64,000 bases of DNA from Parabacteroides sp. TM07-1AC (GCF_003480915.1 NZ_QUKD01000002.1:380120-444119); one strand, 5' to 3'. Shown: positions 17,711-27,397, counted from the stretch's first letter. Made by a program: numbers and translations. Notes: generated by a model from the sequence alone, not told the origin.

Positions 17711-19450
17711 ATGAAAGCTAAAAATATAATTTCCGTTTTTTTAGGTTCAGCCCTTTTGCTCAGCAGTTGTGAAAGCCTGGACTATACTCGTCCGGATCAG
17801 TTGTCGAGCGTCACATTCTGGAAAACAGAAGCTCATGCCAAGCAAGCTGCTGTCGGCCTATATCAGGCAATGATGCAGACCTGGTGTTTCGGCCTGGAGT
17901 TCGCATTCGATATGTGTACCGACCTGGCTGACGGAACCAGTCCTTTTGCCGATATTTCGCGCGGGACATCGTTTGCATCGACCAGCGGTGCCGTACAAAA
18001 CCACTGGCAATATCTGTATGAATTGGTTCACCGTTCGAATACGGTAATTCGCAATGTCTCCACAATGGACATCGATAAAACCATGATCGACCAGATAGTC
18101 GGCGAAGCCAAATTCTTCCGTGCCATGGCTTACTTCCGTATGCTTAACTGCTGGGGAGGAGTTCCTTACTACGATGAGAGCTGTATTATCGAAGAAGAAT
18201 TTGCGACTGTAACCAGCCCGCGCAGTTCTGCGGAAGAAATTCGTCAACATGTGATCGACGATTTGACCGATGCCATCGCAAAACTGCCTGTCAGTTGGGC
18301 AAGCAGCGATTACGGACGTGTCACCAAAGGGGCCGCCTATGCACTTCGTGGCAAGGTGTACCTTTTCAACAAAGAATGGGCTAAAGCCATTACAGACTTT
18401 GAAGAGATCGTGTACAACAAAAGCAATAACTACGGCTATGCTTTGCATTCTAATTACGAGAACCTGTTCCGTCTCTATAATGGCGCACGCAGCAATGAGA
18501 TGATTTTCGCTATACAGTCTATCGACGGTAACGTTGCCGGATATGCATTGAATATAGTCGGTTATTTTGGGAACAAAGCAACCATGCGTTTGATTGCCAG
18601 CAACTGCGTCGTACCTTCAACCAAACTGGTCGATTTGTATGAAAAGCCTGATGGTCAGAAATTCAACTGGGATGAAGTATTTCCCGGTTTCAATAACGGC
18701 AATTCGGAATTTCGCCGTAAATGCCTGGCTGTAGCTATAAACGATGCCAGTACGGAGATTACCAGCACTCTGGACTGCGATACGGCAAAGGTTTCCGCCG
18801 CCTACAACAACCGTGATCCACGCCTGTGCTGGAATGTGATCACTCCGTTCTCCCATTACTTGGGTACGGATGCCGGTTCCAATCCCAGGGATAAGCAGTT
18901 TGTAATCGTAGACCCGACAAAAGGCGGTGCCCCCATGGAAGCACAATCTTTCATCCGTAACTCCGAAGGTTGGAACTCTTACTTCTGGCGTAAATGGATT
19001 CCTACGGGTAACCTGGATGGCTACTGGGGGGAATACAGCCGTACTCCTTACGAGTTTCCGTTGCTCCGTCTCGGCGATGTTATTCTGATGCTTGCCGAAG
19101 CTTACAACGAAAATGGCGAGACAGCAAAAGCCATCGCTGAAGTCAATAAAATACGTGCCCGTGTCGATATGCCGGGATTGAACTCCGGTCCTACCTGGAT
19201 GGCAGTCAACAGCAAAGACGAGATGACACAACGTATTCGCGATGAACGGGCCCGCGAACTGGCTGGCGAAGGTCAACGTTACTGGGATCTCCGACGCTGG
19301 GGTATCCTTCAATCGACAGTAAGGAATGCAACCGATATTCTCGGCGACCTGATGTATGAACGAGCTTATCAATCGCGTCACGAAATCTGGCCGATACCGT
19401 TTGTTGAAATGGAACGTAACCCGAACCTGACTCAAAACACGGATTGGTAA
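17711..19450 (+). CDS. SusD/RagB family outer-membrane lipoprotein
   Basis: 579 aa. The signal peptide ends in a lipobox (LLLSSC, Cys near 20). The helical TPR-rich SusD fold is recognisable by EAKFFRAMAYFRMLNCWGGVPYYDE and, near the C-terminus, EYSRTPYEFPLLRLGDVILMLAEAYNE and RDERARELAGEGQRYWDLRRWG. It caps the SusC barrel on the cell surface and binds the glycan. The gene starts 12 nt after susC and has higher GC and stronger codon bias than susC itself, a common contrast within PULs. An intrinsic hairpin follows its stop codon. Confidence 0.93.
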   Translation: MKAKNIISVFLGSALLLSSCESLDYTRPDQLSSVTFWKTEAHAKQAAVGLYQAMMQTWCFGLEFAFDMCTDLADGTSPFADISRGTSFASTSGAVQNHWQYLYELVHRSNTVIRNVSTMDIDKTMIDQIVGEAKFFRAMAYFRMLNCWGGVPYYDESCIIEEEFATVTSPRSSAEEIRQHVIDDLTDAIAKLPVSWASSDYGRVTKGAAYALRGKVYLFNKEWAKAITDFEEIVYNKSNNYGYALHSNYENLFRLYNGARSNEMIFAIQSIDGNVAGYALNIVGYFGNKATMRLIASNCVVPSTKLVDLYEKPDGQKFNWDEVFPGFNNGNSEFRRKCLAVAINDASTEITSTLDCDTAKVSAAYNNRDPRLCWNVITPFSHYLGTDAGSNPRDKQFVIVDPTKGGAPMEAQSFIRNSEGWNSYFWRKWIPTGNLDGYWGEYSRTPYEFPLLRLGDVILMLAEAYNENGETAKAIAEVNKIRARVDMPGLNSGPTWMAVNSKDEMTQRIRDERARELAGEGQRYWDLRRWGILQSTVRNATDILGDLMYERAYQSRHEIWPIPFVEMERNPNLTQNTDW

Positions 19451-19471
19451 TTGGATCATAGGCACATGATG

Positions 19472-19505
19472 AAACAGGCCTGTGTAATAAAAACCAGGCC
19501 TGTTT
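19472..19505 (+). terminator. Intrinsic (probably partial) terminator after susD
   Basis: AAACAGGCCTG (19472-19482) and CAGGCCTGTTT (19495-19505) form a perfect 11-bp stem with a 12-nt loop, followed by TACTTT. It lies between susD and the GH84 gene and probably lets susCD be expressed at a higher level than the enzymes. Its position also argues against any start for the GH84 gene upstream of 19506. Confidence 0.65.
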
Positions 19506-19525
19506 TACTTTCTAATTTGAGAAAT

Positions 19526-21736
19526 ATGGATGGAATAATAAGAACAAAGTTACTTGTCACTTTGCTAAGCGGTTTATTGTTTGGCGGATGTACCGGAAGA
19601 AGTGGACAAGAAAAAGTAAATATCTATCCGATTCCCCAGAAGTTGGAGCTGTCGGGCGATTGGATAAAGATACCCAAGACCGGTTATCGGCTGGAAGGGA
19701 TCAACCTTCCGGATACGGATGCCGTGAGTCTACTGAAACAATCCTTCCTGATAACAGAGCAGGCGAAACAGACAATTACCATTCGGCAGTTGGAAAAGGC
19801 AGAGAGTGAAATGCAACGTTCGGGCGCTTATACGCTGAATGTGACTGAAAAAGGGATACGGATCGGAATCTGTGACGACCGTTCTCTCTTTTATGCCGCA
19901 CAAACATTGTCCCAGTTAATCAAAGACGAAAAGAAACTCCCTGTTTGTACGATATGGGATTATCCGGACATTGTTTTCAGAGGTGTTGTCGAAGGCTTTT
20001 ATGGTACTCCGTGGTCTTTTGAGAACCGGGTGGAACAGTTGCGTTTTTATGGACGGATGAAGATGAATACTTACATTTTCGGACCTAAGGACGATCCCTA
20101 CCATCGTTCACCCTATTGGCGTATCCCCTATCCGGAAGATCAGGCAAAGAATATCCGCGAGTTATTGGCTGAAGCTAAAAGGAATAAGGTCGATTTTGTT
20201 TGGGCATTGCATCCCGGCATAGATATCCGATGGAATGATACGGACCGGCAAGCTGCGATAAAGAAGCTGGAGAGTATGTACGATCTAGGAGTCCGGGCAT
20301 TTGCCGTCTTTTTCGATGATATCGAAGGCGACGGAACGGATGCAGCCAGGCAGGCCGCCTTTATGAATTATCTGAAACAGGAATTTGTCGACAGGAAAGG
20401 AGATATCCGGCAACTGATACTCTGCCCGACCGAATATAATAAAGACTGGGCAAAGACGGATTACCTGGATATACTGGGCGAACAGCTAGACCCTTTTATC
20501 CATATCATGTGGACTGGCGACAAAGTGGTAAGCGATATTACGCATGAAGGACTCGAATGGGTAAACAAGCGGATCAAACGGCCTTGCTATGTCTGGTGGA
20601 ACTTCCCGGTAAATGATTATTGCCTGGCTCATTTATTGATGGGACCGGTGTATGGACTGGATAAAAACACGGCTTCCGACATGTATGCATTCGTATCGAA
20701 CCCGATGGAGTTTGCCGAAGCAAGCAAAGTCGCTCTTTGGAGCGTTTCTCAATTTACCTGGAATATGGATCGGTTCGATCCGAAACAGAGCTGGAATACG
20801 GCGTGTGAGTCTCTCGTACCTGAAGCACCCGATGCATTCCGTCTTTTCTGTGAGCACAATGCGGATATCGGTCCCAACACATGGATGTTTTGCAGGGAAG
20901 AATCTTTCAATTCGAGCGATCTGATCAACCGGTTCGAACAATCGTTATCTGCCGGAAAGTATCTGAAAAAAGAGGCTTTCGAGATTACAGACTTGTTTAT
21001 GCAGATAAAAAAAGCACCGGGTATCATCAAAAGCAGTGCAACGAATAAGCAACTGATAAAAGAAATCGATCCCTGGCTGACACAAACCGGCAATGTCGGA
21101 GTGGCCGGCATAGCGACAATGAAAATGTTGGATTTAGCAGACAAGCACGATACGGAAGGATGCCGGAAAGCGTATAAAGAGGTAAAAGAAGCCTTGAATA
21201 CGATTGCTGTATTCAGCCGGCCTTATCGCCGGGGAGAGCAGGATGGCATCAGAAGCGGTTCACAGGTTTTATTACCTTTTATCCGTCAGATGCTGCAATA
21301 TGTAGAAAACTCATTGCTGACAGACGAAAAACCGAAAGAGGTGCCTGAAGTTCTGGCCGGTTCAAAAGAGATGGGCGAATTATCCTGTTATTGCGAAGAC
21401 GATGTAGTGGGTTTAACCCCTCATTTTCCATTGGTGACAATAGCTCCCGGGGAATACTTCGGCTTCCGGGTAGAGAAAAGCAAGCAACCGGTTGCATTGG
21501 TCTATGATTTACGTAAAAGTAAATCCAAAGGACGTGCTTTCCAGGGTTCTATCGATGGAAAGGTGTGGTTCACATTCCTGAAAGCAGGGGCTGACCGGAT
21601 GGATACTATTCCTATCCATGAGCCACGCATCCGTTATATTCGCTGCCTCAATCAATCGCAGTCGGATATGTCGGTAGGAATCGGCAGGTTTGCTGTATTG
21701 ACAAAATCCGATACACTCAGTCACAAGCAAGAATAA
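19526..21736 (+). CDS. GH84 beta-N-acetylglucosaminidase, secreted
   Basis: 736 aa. The signal sequence (about 1-25) ends in a lipobox-like FGGC. An N-terminal GH20b-type domain (YPIPQKLELSGDW) is followed by the GH84 catalytic barrel (about 145-440): VVEGFYGTPWSFENR, then the catalytic aspartate pair in FFDDIEG (Asp264/Asp265), and WWNFPVNDY near 355. A helical region and a beta-sandwich C-terminal domain complete it. GH84 enzymes cleave terminal beta-GlcNAc with substrate assistance from the 2-acetamido group; characterised relatives include Bacteroides and clostridial O-GlcNAcase homologues. It is likely periplasmic or surface-attached, trimming GlcNAc from host or microbial glycans taken up by the adjacent SusCD. 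The start at 19526 was chosen because of the hairpin at 19472-19505. Confidence 0.9.
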   Translation: MDGIIRTKLLVTLLSGLLFGGCTGRSGQEKVNIYPIPQKLELSGDWIKIPKTGYRLEGINLPDTDAVSLLKQSFLITEQAKQTITIRQLEKAESEMQRSGAYTLNVTEKGIRIGICDDRSLFYAAQTLSQLIKDEKKLPVCTIWDYPDIVFRGVVEGFYGTPWSFENRVEQLRFYGRMKMNTYIFGPKDDPYHRSPYWRIPYPEDQAKNIRELLAEAKRNKVDFVWALHPGIDIRWNDTDRQAAIKKLESMYDLGVRAFAVFFDDIEGDGTDAARQAAFMNYLKQEFVDRKGDIRQLILCPTEYNKDWAKTDYLDILGEQLDPFIHIMWTGDKVVSDITHEGLEWVNKRIKRPCYVWWNFPVNDYCLAHLLMGPVYGLDKNTASDMYAFVSNPMEFAEASKVALWSVSQFTWNMDRFDPKQSWNTACESLVPEAPDAFRLFCEHNADIGPNTWMFCREESFNSSDLINRFEQSLSAGKYLKKEAFEITDLFMQIKKAPGIIKSSATNKQLIKEIDPWLTQTGNVGVAGIATMKMLDLADKHDTEGCRKAYKEVKEALNTIAVFSRPYRRGEQDGIRSGSQVLLPFIRQMLQYVENSLLTDEKPKEVPEVLAGSKEMGELSCYCEDDVVGLTPHFPLVTIAPGEYFGFRVEKSKQPVALVYDLRKSKSKGRAFQGSIDGKVWFTFLKAGADRMDTIPIHEPRIRYIRCLNQSQSDMSVGIGRFAVLTKSDTLSHKQE

Positions 21737-21762
21737 CGTTTTACTTAATAACTAATTACGAT

Positions 21763-22803
21763 ATGAAAAAGATATTCTGTACACTATTATGCATGGGAGG
21801 TTTCTGTGCCTCTCTATTAATACCCGAAGGTCTGAACGCTCAGGAAAAGAACGCCATAGAAAAGAGTGCCTTTTGGGGTAATTCGGAAGTATATCTGAAT
21901 AAACAGGCCTTCCGGATGTTCGGTCTGATCGATCAGGCATTAACGGAAAATCCTCCGGTGCCGGGTGCGCCGATGATCAGGAAACTGGCTCTTTATAATC
22001 TGGATGCCATGCTTCATGAGACCAGATATGACGATAGCGAACCACTCTATGGTTTCATCGACTCACGGATTAATAAGGTCATTGCTGATCTTTCCAATCC
22101 GGTAAAGCAAGGGATGAAAGTTTATAAAATCTATAATGACGGCTTTGTTGCCCGTACCGGTTCGGTCACCCTGGCATTTGATGTTGTCAGGGGAGCCTGC
22201 AAAGGAAAGAATCTGATCTCTGACGCATTGATTCAACAAATTGTCGACCATTGCGATGTTTTGTTCCTTACTCATAATCATGGCGATCATGTCGACCCGG
22301 TAGTCGTCGAAATGTTCCTGAAAGCAGGAAAGCCGGTTGTCGCACCGACAAATATATTACCGGATAAAAAGGGTATACAACATGAACGTTCCGACAAAAT
22401 GATCGATAAGAAGATGAAACTGGATAAAAACAAAAATATCCGGGTGAAAATATTCCCCGGTTACCAGGATAAGTTGATGAACAATATTTATGTGGTAACG
22501 ACGGATGAAAAGAAGACAGTCGCCCATATCGGGGATCAATATAATAAGGAGGATATGGAATGGATTGTCAACATTAAAAAGGATATTCCTCAACCGGATA
22601 TATTGATCGTAAACTGCTGGACGCATCGGATGAGCGATCTGGTCGACGGATTCAATCCCAGGTTGGTCGTTACCGGACATGAAAATGAGATGGGACATAC
22701 GATCGACCATCGGGAAGCTTTTTGGCTGACCTTCCAAAAAATGGAACAGATCAGCAAAGATTATCTGGTCATGGGTTGGGGCGAGTGGTTTCAATGCCAT
22801 TGA
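21763..22803 (+). CDS. Exported MBL-fold metallo-hydrolase
   Basis: 346 aa with a signal peptide (about 1-26, ending LNAQ). The metallo-beta-lactamase fold is shown by the metal-binding motif THNHGDHVD (about 169-177), a later GDQYN aspartate and the histidine in VVTGHENEMGH. The layout (LFLTHNHGDH, then VAPTNI, then HIGDQ) resembles the UlaG-like/YtnP group of lactonases and phosphodiesterases rather than true beta-lactamases. A secreted MBL hydrolase inside a SusCD locus is unusual. It might open a sugar lactone, remove an ester or phosphodiester decoration, or act on a different bond. It sits between the GH84 and GH3 genes (26 and 48 nt gaps) and must be part of the same transcript. The substrate is unknown. 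Confidence 0.75.
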   Translation: MKKIFCTLLCMGGFCASLLIPEGLNAQEKNAIEKSAFWGNSEVYLNKQAFRMFGLIDQALTENPPVPGAPMIRKLALYNLDAMLHETRYDDSEPLYGFIDSRINKVIADLSNPVKQGMKVYKIYNDGFVARTGSVTLAFDVVRGACKGKNLISDALIQQIVDHCDVLFLTHNHGDHVDPVVVEMFLKAGKPVVAPTNILPDKKGIQHERSDKMIDKKMKLDKNKNIRVKIFPGYQDKLMNNIYVVTTDEKKTVAHIGDQYNKEDMEWIVNIKKDIPQPDILIVNCWTHRMSDLVDGFNPRLVVTGHENEMGHTIDHREAFWLTFQKMEQISKDYLVMGWGEWFQCH

Positions 22804-22851
22804 CAAGAGAGAATGATCAATCAGAGATAAAAATAATCATAACTATATCGT

Positions 22852-25146
22852 ATGACGAAAATAAAAATGAAACTAATAGGTTTTACGGCAGCAGCTATGG
22901 TTGCTTCTGTTTCCGTTAGTGCCAAGGTTCCCAAATTGAAAGTAAACAATATCGACGCGGTTATCAAAGCGATGACCATCGAAGAGAAAGCAGACCTGAT
23001 CGTCGGAGCCCGTATGTATCATCAGGATGAAAATGCGGCACCTCATATTAAAGAGTCCTGGAAAGTTGTTCCCGGTGCTGCCGGACGCATTAACCCGGTT
23101 CCCCGTGTCGGAATCCCTTGTGTGGTTCTTTCGGACGGACCTGCCGGTTGTGGCATTTTGCCGGTCGAAGGGGAGGAAAATTATTTCTGTACCCACTTCC
23201 CTATCGAGACTTTACTGTCTTCAACCTGGGATGTCGACCTGGTCAGGAATGTAGGGGAAGTGATCGGCAACGAAGCGAAGGAATATGGGGTAGACGTGCT
23301 GTTGGCTCCTGCCATCAACATTCATCGCCATCCGTTGTGCGGTCGTAACTTCGAATATTTCAGTGAAGATCCATTGCTGGCGGGAAAGATGGCTGTAGCC
23401 TATGTAGACGGGGTACAAAGCAACGACATAGGAACTTCTGTAAAACATTTTGCTGTCAACAACCAGGAGACCAACCGTATGAACAACAATGCTATCGTCT
23501 CGCCCCGGGCACTGCGTGAGATCTACCTGAAAGCCTTCGAGATCGTAGTCAAGGAGAGCCAGCCCTGGACCATCATGAGTTCGTATAATCGTATCAACGA
23601 TGTATATGCCTCGGAAAGCCCGGAGTTGATCACAACTATACTTCGTGACGAATGGGGATATAAAGGTACGGTGATGACCGACTGGTGGGGAGGAGCCGAC
23701 GGAGCAGCCCAAATGATTGCCGGAAACGATATGATCGAACCGGGCACAAAAGAACAGGCAGCCCACATCATAGAAGGAGTAAAAAACGGTACGCTCGATG
23801 AAGCCGTAGTCGACCGCAATGTCAGGCGCATCCTGGAGTTGGTGGTCAGAACTCCCCGTTTCAAAGGTTATAAATATTCCAATAATCCCGACATGAAAGC
23901 TCATGCCACCGTTACCCGGCAGTCGGCCACCGAGGGTATGGTTCTTTTGAAGAATGAAAAGCAGGCTCTTCCCTTGTCTCCGAAAGATAAGAACATTGCA
24001 TTGTTCGGCGCTGTTTCTTATAATTTTTTCTCGGGCGGTACGGGTTCGGGCGATATCAATCGTCCTTATGTAGTGTCGCTGCTGGACGGATTGAAAAATC
24101 AACAGATCGTTGTCGACGATAATATCAAAGCGATCTATCAGGCTTACAACAGACCTCAAGAGCAAGGGGAACAAATGCGTATCAACGAGATGCCGATGGA
24201 TACAGCTATCATCAAGTATGCCGCAAAGAACAATGACATGGCTATCATCACGTTCGGCCGTATCTCCGGCGAATATATCGATCGTGTTTCTTCCGACTTC
24301 TTCTTGTCGGACACTGAACGGGAATTAGTGAAAAACGTTACCCGTATCTTCCACGAGGCCAATAAGAAGGTCGTTGTCGTACTCAATGTTGGCGGTGTGA
24401 TCGAGACTCAAAGCTGGAAAGAGATGCCCGACGCGATCCTGCTGTCATGGCAAGCCGGGCAAGAAGGAGGAAACTCCGTTGCCGATATCCTTACCGGCCA
24501 CGCCAATCCTTCCGGCAAGCTTCCTATGACCTTTCCGGTAACTTTGAGTGACCACTGGAGCTCGTTGAATTTCCCGATCGACCAGAAGATCGACCGCCGC
24601 TGGTCGGTTAAGACGGGACTAACCCACGAAACCAAAAATGTAGACTATACCATCTATGACGAAGGTATCTATGTCGGTTACCGCTGGTTCGACACCCGGA
24701 ACCTGCAGGTGAGCTATCCTTTCGGCTACGGTTTGAGCTACACGACTTTTGAATATGGTAAGCCTTCGGTGAAACAGGACAATGGAAAAGTAATCGTTGA
24801 AGTAACGATAAAGAACACGGGGAAAGTTGCCGGAAAAGAAGCGGTTCAACTCTATGTAGAGGCTCCTGCCGGGAAATTGGACAAACCTGTTCACGAGCTC
24901 AAAGCATTCGGTAAAACCAAGATGTTACAACCCGGAGAAAGTCAGGTAATAACACTCGCTGTTCATACAGACGACCTGGCTTCGTTCGACGAAGATGCCT
25001 GCGCCTGGGTAACCGATGGCGGTAGATATAAGTTTGTCGTAGCTGCCTCGTCACGCGACCCACGCGGCGATGTGATGGTCGATGTCAGTCCTTCGACACG
25101 CAAGGTTAACAATGTACTCAATCTACCTGCTGCATTTAAAAAGTAA
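22852..25146 (+). CDS. GH3 beta-glucosidase family, secreted
   Basis: 764 aa with a signal peptide (about 1-24). Domains are a TIM barrel (about 30-330), an alpha/beta sandwich (about 360-580) and a fibronectin type III-like C-terminal domain (about 655-750, KNTGKVAGKEAVQLYVEAP). The family motifs are SDGPAG near 95, KHFAVNNQETNR near 203, and the nucleophile Asp277 in VMTDWWGG. The KHFAxNNQE form is that of beta-glucosidase/xylosidase-type GH3, not of NagZ hexosaminidases. It should release terminal glucose or a similar sugar from oligosaccharides in the periplasm. It is the last gene of PUL 1 and ends just before a strong terminator. Confidence 0.9.
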   Translation: MTKIKMKLIGFTAAAMVASVSVSAKVPKLKVNNIDAVIKAMTIEEKADLIVGARMYHQDENAAPHIKESWKVVPGAAGRINPVPRVGIPCVVLSDGPAGCGILPVEGEENYFCTHFPIETLLSSTWDVDLVRNVGEVIGNEAKEYGVDVLLAPAINIHRHPLCGRNFEYFSEDPLLAGKMAVAYVDGVQSNDIGTSVKHFAVNNQETNRMNNNAIVSPRALREIYLKAFEIVVKESQPWTIMSSYNRINDVYASESPELITTILRDEWGYKGTVMTDWWGGADGAAQMIAGNDMIEPGTKEQAAHIIEGVKNGTLDEAVVDRNVRRILELVVRTPRFKGYKYSNNPDMKAHATVTRQSATEGMVLLKNEKQALPLSPKDKNIALFGAVSYNFFSGGTGSGDINRPYVVSLLDGLKNQQIVVDDNIKAIYQAYNRPQEQGEQMRINEMPMDTAIIKYAAKNNDMAIITFGRISGEYIDRVSSDFFLSDTERELVKNVTRIFHEANKKVVVVLNVGGVIETQSWKEMPDAILLSWQAGQEGGNSVADILTGHANPSGKLPMTFPVTLSDHWSSLNFPIDQKIDRRWSVKTGLTHETKNVDYTIYDEGIYVGYRWFDTRNLQVSYPFGYGLSYTTFEYGKPSVKQDNGKVIVEVTIKNTGKVAGKEAVQLYVEAPAGKLDKPVHELKAFGKTKMLQPGESQVITLAVHTDDLASFDEDACAWVTDGGRYKFVVAASSRDPRGDVMVDVSPSTRKVNNVLNLPAAFKK

Positions 25147-25171
25147 TCAGTAACCAGCAGGCAATACAAAC

Positions 25172-25201
25172 AAAAAAGGGAACCTTCCGGTTCCCTTTTT
25201 T
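25172..25201. terminator. Bidirectional terminator between PUL 1 and gdhA
   Basis: GGGAACC (25178-25184) and GGTTCCC (25189-25195) form a perfect stem with a TTCC loop, flanked by six A on the left and six T on the right, so it can stop transcription from both convergent genes. Confidence 0.9.
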
Positions 25202-25271
25202 ACATGACCAAATAACCACAGAATGTTTATTTGGCAAACAACTCCTTATTAATAAATTCCAAATATCGGTT

Positions 25272-26606
25272 TTATAGGATACCTTGAGCCATCATTGCTT
25301 TTGCAACCTTCATGAAGCCGGCAACGTTTGCACCCTTCACATAGTTTACAGTACCGTCGGCCTGTGTTCCGTATTTCACACACTGTTCGTGGATAGACTT
25401 CATGATACCTTTCAGTTTTTCGTCTACTTCTTCTCTTGTCCAGCTCAGCTTCATGGCATTCTGAGTCATTTCCAGACCCGATACAGAAACCCCACCAGCG
25501 TTAGCTGCCTTACCCGGAGCATACAGGATCTTAGATTCCAGGAATGCATCGATCGCTTCCGGAGTAGAAGGCATGTTTGCACCTTCCGATACAGCAAAAC
25601 ATCCGTTTGCCAGTAAAGTCTTGGCATCATCGCCATTCAATTCGTTCTGAGTAGCACTCGGCATGGCAATATCGCATTTTTCACCCCAAGGACGGCCACC
25701 CTGTACATATTTACAACCATATTTTTCTGCATATTCACGAATACGTCCGCGGTACAGATTCTTCAGTTCCATGATATAATCCAGTTTTTCACGGTCGATG
25801 CCGTCCGGATCATAGATGTAACCGTCGGAGTCAGACATTGTAACCGGCTTAGCTCCCAGTTCGATCAGCTTTTCAACTGTATACTGAGCAACATTACCTG
25901 AACCAGACACGGCTACCACTTTACCTTTGATATCGATATTACGAGTATTCAGCATTTCCAGCAGGAAGTAAACGTTACCGTAACCAGTTGCTTCCGGACG
26001 GATCAGTGAACCACCAAATTCGATACCTTTACCAGTGAATGTACCTGTGTTTTCGCGAGCCAGCTTTTTGTACATACCATACATATAAGCCACTTCACGT
26101 CCACCAACACCGATATCACCGGCAGGAACATCTGTGTCAGGACCAATATGGCGCCACAATTCCATTACGAATGCCTGGCAGAAACGCATGATCTCAGCGT
26201 TTGACTTGCCGCGCGGGCTGAAGTCGGCACCACCTTTACCACCACCCATCGGCAGTGTAGTCAGAGAGTTCTTGAAAGTCTGTTCGAAAGCCAGAAACTT
26301 AAGGATAGACTGATTTACCGAAGCATGGAAACGGATACCGCCTTTGTACGGACCGATCACGTTGTTATGCTGGATACGATACCCCATGTTTGTCTGTACC
26401 TGTCCTTTATCGTCCACCCATGTTACACGGAATGAGAAAATACGATCAGGAATACAGAGACGCTCGATCAGGTTGCTTTTTTCAAATTCAGGATGTTCGT
26501 TATAGGCCTCTTCAATGGTGCCTAAAACTTCAGCAACTGCCTGATGATACTCGGGTTCGTTAGGAAATCTTCTTTTTAAGTTGTCTAAAACTTCATTTGC
26601 CTTCAT
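25272..26606 (-). CDS. gdhA: NADP-specific glutamate dehydrogenase
   Basis: 444 aa, the standard length of hexameric family I enzymes. Substrate site: LPMGGGKGGADFSPRGKS with the catalytic lysine (about 110-130) and DVPAGDIGVGGREVAYMYG. Coenzyme domain: VAVSGSGNVAQY, a GxGxxA fingerprint that favours NADPH, followed by SDSDG. It assimilates ammonium onto 2-oxoglutarate, the main nitrogen entry route in Bacteroidales. It stands alone, with its own consensus promoter at 26671-26701 and a bidirectional terminator downstream. Confidence 0.95.
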   Translation of the reverse strand: MKANEVLDNLKRRFPNEPEYHQAVAEVLGTIEEAYNEHPEFEKSNLIERLCIPDRIFSFRVTWVDDKGQVQTNMGYRIQHNNVIGPYKGGIRFHASVNQSILKFLAFEQTFKNSLTTLPMGGGKGGADFSPRGKSNAEIMRFCQAFVMELWRHIGPDTDVPAGDIGVGGREVAYMYGMYKKLARENTGTFTGKGIEFGGSLIRPEATGYGNVYFLLEMLNTRNIDIKGKVVAVSGSGNVAQYTVEKLIELGAKPVTMSDSDGYIYDPDGIDREKLDYIMELKNLYRGRIREYAEKYGCKYVQGGRPWGEKCDIAMPSATQNELNGDDAKTLLANGCFAVSEGANMPSTPEAIDAFLESKILYAPGKAANAGGVSVSGLEMTQNAMKLSWTREEVDEKLKGIMKSIHEQCVKYGTQADGTVNYVKGANVAGFMKVAKAMMAQGIL

Positions 26607-26670
26607 AAGAACTGTTTATTTAGAATGTTATACCAATTTGCTATTTAACGTCCTTCATTCAAGAACGTCG

Positions 26671-26701
26671 CAAAGGTAAGCCATTTTTTCAAACCAGCAA
26701 A
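26671..26701 (-). promoter_or_regulatory. Consensus Bacteroidales promoter of gdhA
   Basis: On the minus strand, TTTG (26698-26701) is followed after exactly 19 bp by TACCTTTG (26671-26678), a full match to -33 TTTG/-7 TAnnTTTG. The start site would be near 26664, about 58 nt before the ATG at 26606. This is the best promoter in the window. Confidence 0.75.
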
Positions 26702-26768
26702 TATTTGAAAGAAAAAATGATAAAAAAATATCATTTAGACATTTTAAAGAAGCAATTACGACGAAATG

Positions 26769-26951
26769 TCATTCATTTCTACGTTTTATATTTTTATAGA
26801 CAGGAACGAACACAATGATAGCGGATGCTACCAAAGCAAAAATCACATCAAATGTGATCTCTTCACTGTAAACTAGCAGCATGTAGGCCAAAACACCCCA
26901 TAAAAGGGTGAGACATACCGCCTGACTATTTGTTATCTTTCTACGGGCCAT
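26769..26951 (-). CDS. Small two-helix membrane protein
   Basis: 60 aa. A basic N-terminus (MARRKITNSQ) precedes two hydrophobic helices (about 11-27 and 34-51) and a basic tail (KNIKRRNE). The family is unrecognised; no function is predicted. It begins 13 nt after the DUF2007 gene and appears to be the last gene of the receptor-permease-HemN-HemG operon. The start is an ATG with a purine-rich stretch upstream. It looks real because of its clear topology and operon position, but a short gene with this composition could be misread. Confidence 0.6.
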   Translation of the reverse strand: MARRKITNSQAVCLTLLWGVLAYMLLVYSEEITFDVIFALVASAIIVFVPVYKNIKRRNE

Positions 26952-26964
26952 TGGTTACATTTGT

Positions 26965-27363
26965 TTAGTTAGACGAAAGTTGTGATCCCAAAAAGATCAA
27001 TAATACCAAAAATACAGCTATAATACCAAATAAGATGACAATTTGCTTTTCCAGCGTATAATTACGTAGAAAAGGGATATGACGAGCCCAACCGGCGACG
27101 ACCTGTATCTGCTCTGCTTCTTCATCTTCCTCCGGGATATCATACCCACCGGCTTTCATAACCTCCAAAGCTTCAGGCACATCGCTTTCCAGTATCTCCA
27201 CACGGGCACCACCGACATCCACATAGCAGGCATATAACTGACTCGTGTATTCGTTTCGCAGATAACACTCGATCCCTTCCGATTTGAGCAACGCTATCAA
27301 CGTTTGTGCCTCGGCCGGGTATTGAAACCGTGCAATCTCGACCATCTTTTCCATATCATCCAT
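26965..27363 (-). CDS. DUF2007 protein with C-terminal membrane helix
   Basis: 132 aa. Residues about 4-75 match the DUF2007/putative signal-transducing fold (VEIARFQYPAEAQTLIALLKSEGIECYLRNEYTSQL, then ARVEILESDVPEAL), a small ferredoxin-like domain seen in many bacteria. A linker and one transmembrane helix (VILFGIIAVFLVLLIFLG) follow. I start at the ATG at 27363; a TTG six codons upstream is the only other option. It lies 34 nt after the HemG gene in the same direction. Family members are often found near membrane or redox genes, but their biochemical role is unknown. Confidence 0.7.
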   Translation of the reverse strand: MDDMEKMVEIARFQYPAEAQTLIALLKSEGIECYLRNEYTSQLYACYVDVGGARVEILESDVPEALEVMKAGGYDIPEEDEEAEQIQVVAGWARHIPFLRNYTLEKQIVILFGIIAVFLVLLIFLGSQLSSN

Positions 27364-27397
27364 GAGCTTGTCTTTTTGCAAAGAAAGTGAATTTGAC

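Noticed and set aside
18617..19465. Open frame of 282 codons on the minus strand
   Set aside because: Opposite the susD gene, no domain, and it contains no plausible start context; a shadow frame.
19451..19525. Longer N-terminus for the GH84 protein
   Set aside because: The added 25 residues overlap a terminator-like hairpin (19472-19505) and precede the real signal peptide, so the ATG at 19526 is preferred.
23221..24174. Long open frame of 317 codons on the minus strand
   Set aside because: It is opposite the GH3 gene, has no recognisable domain, and is a shadow frame of a GC-richer coding region.
22852..25146. GH3 gene as NagZ-type N-acetylhexosaminidase working with GH84
   Set aside because: The KHFAVNNQE motif and the fibronectin-like C-terminal domain are those of the beta-glucosidase/xylosidase group; NagZ has a different His/Asp motif.
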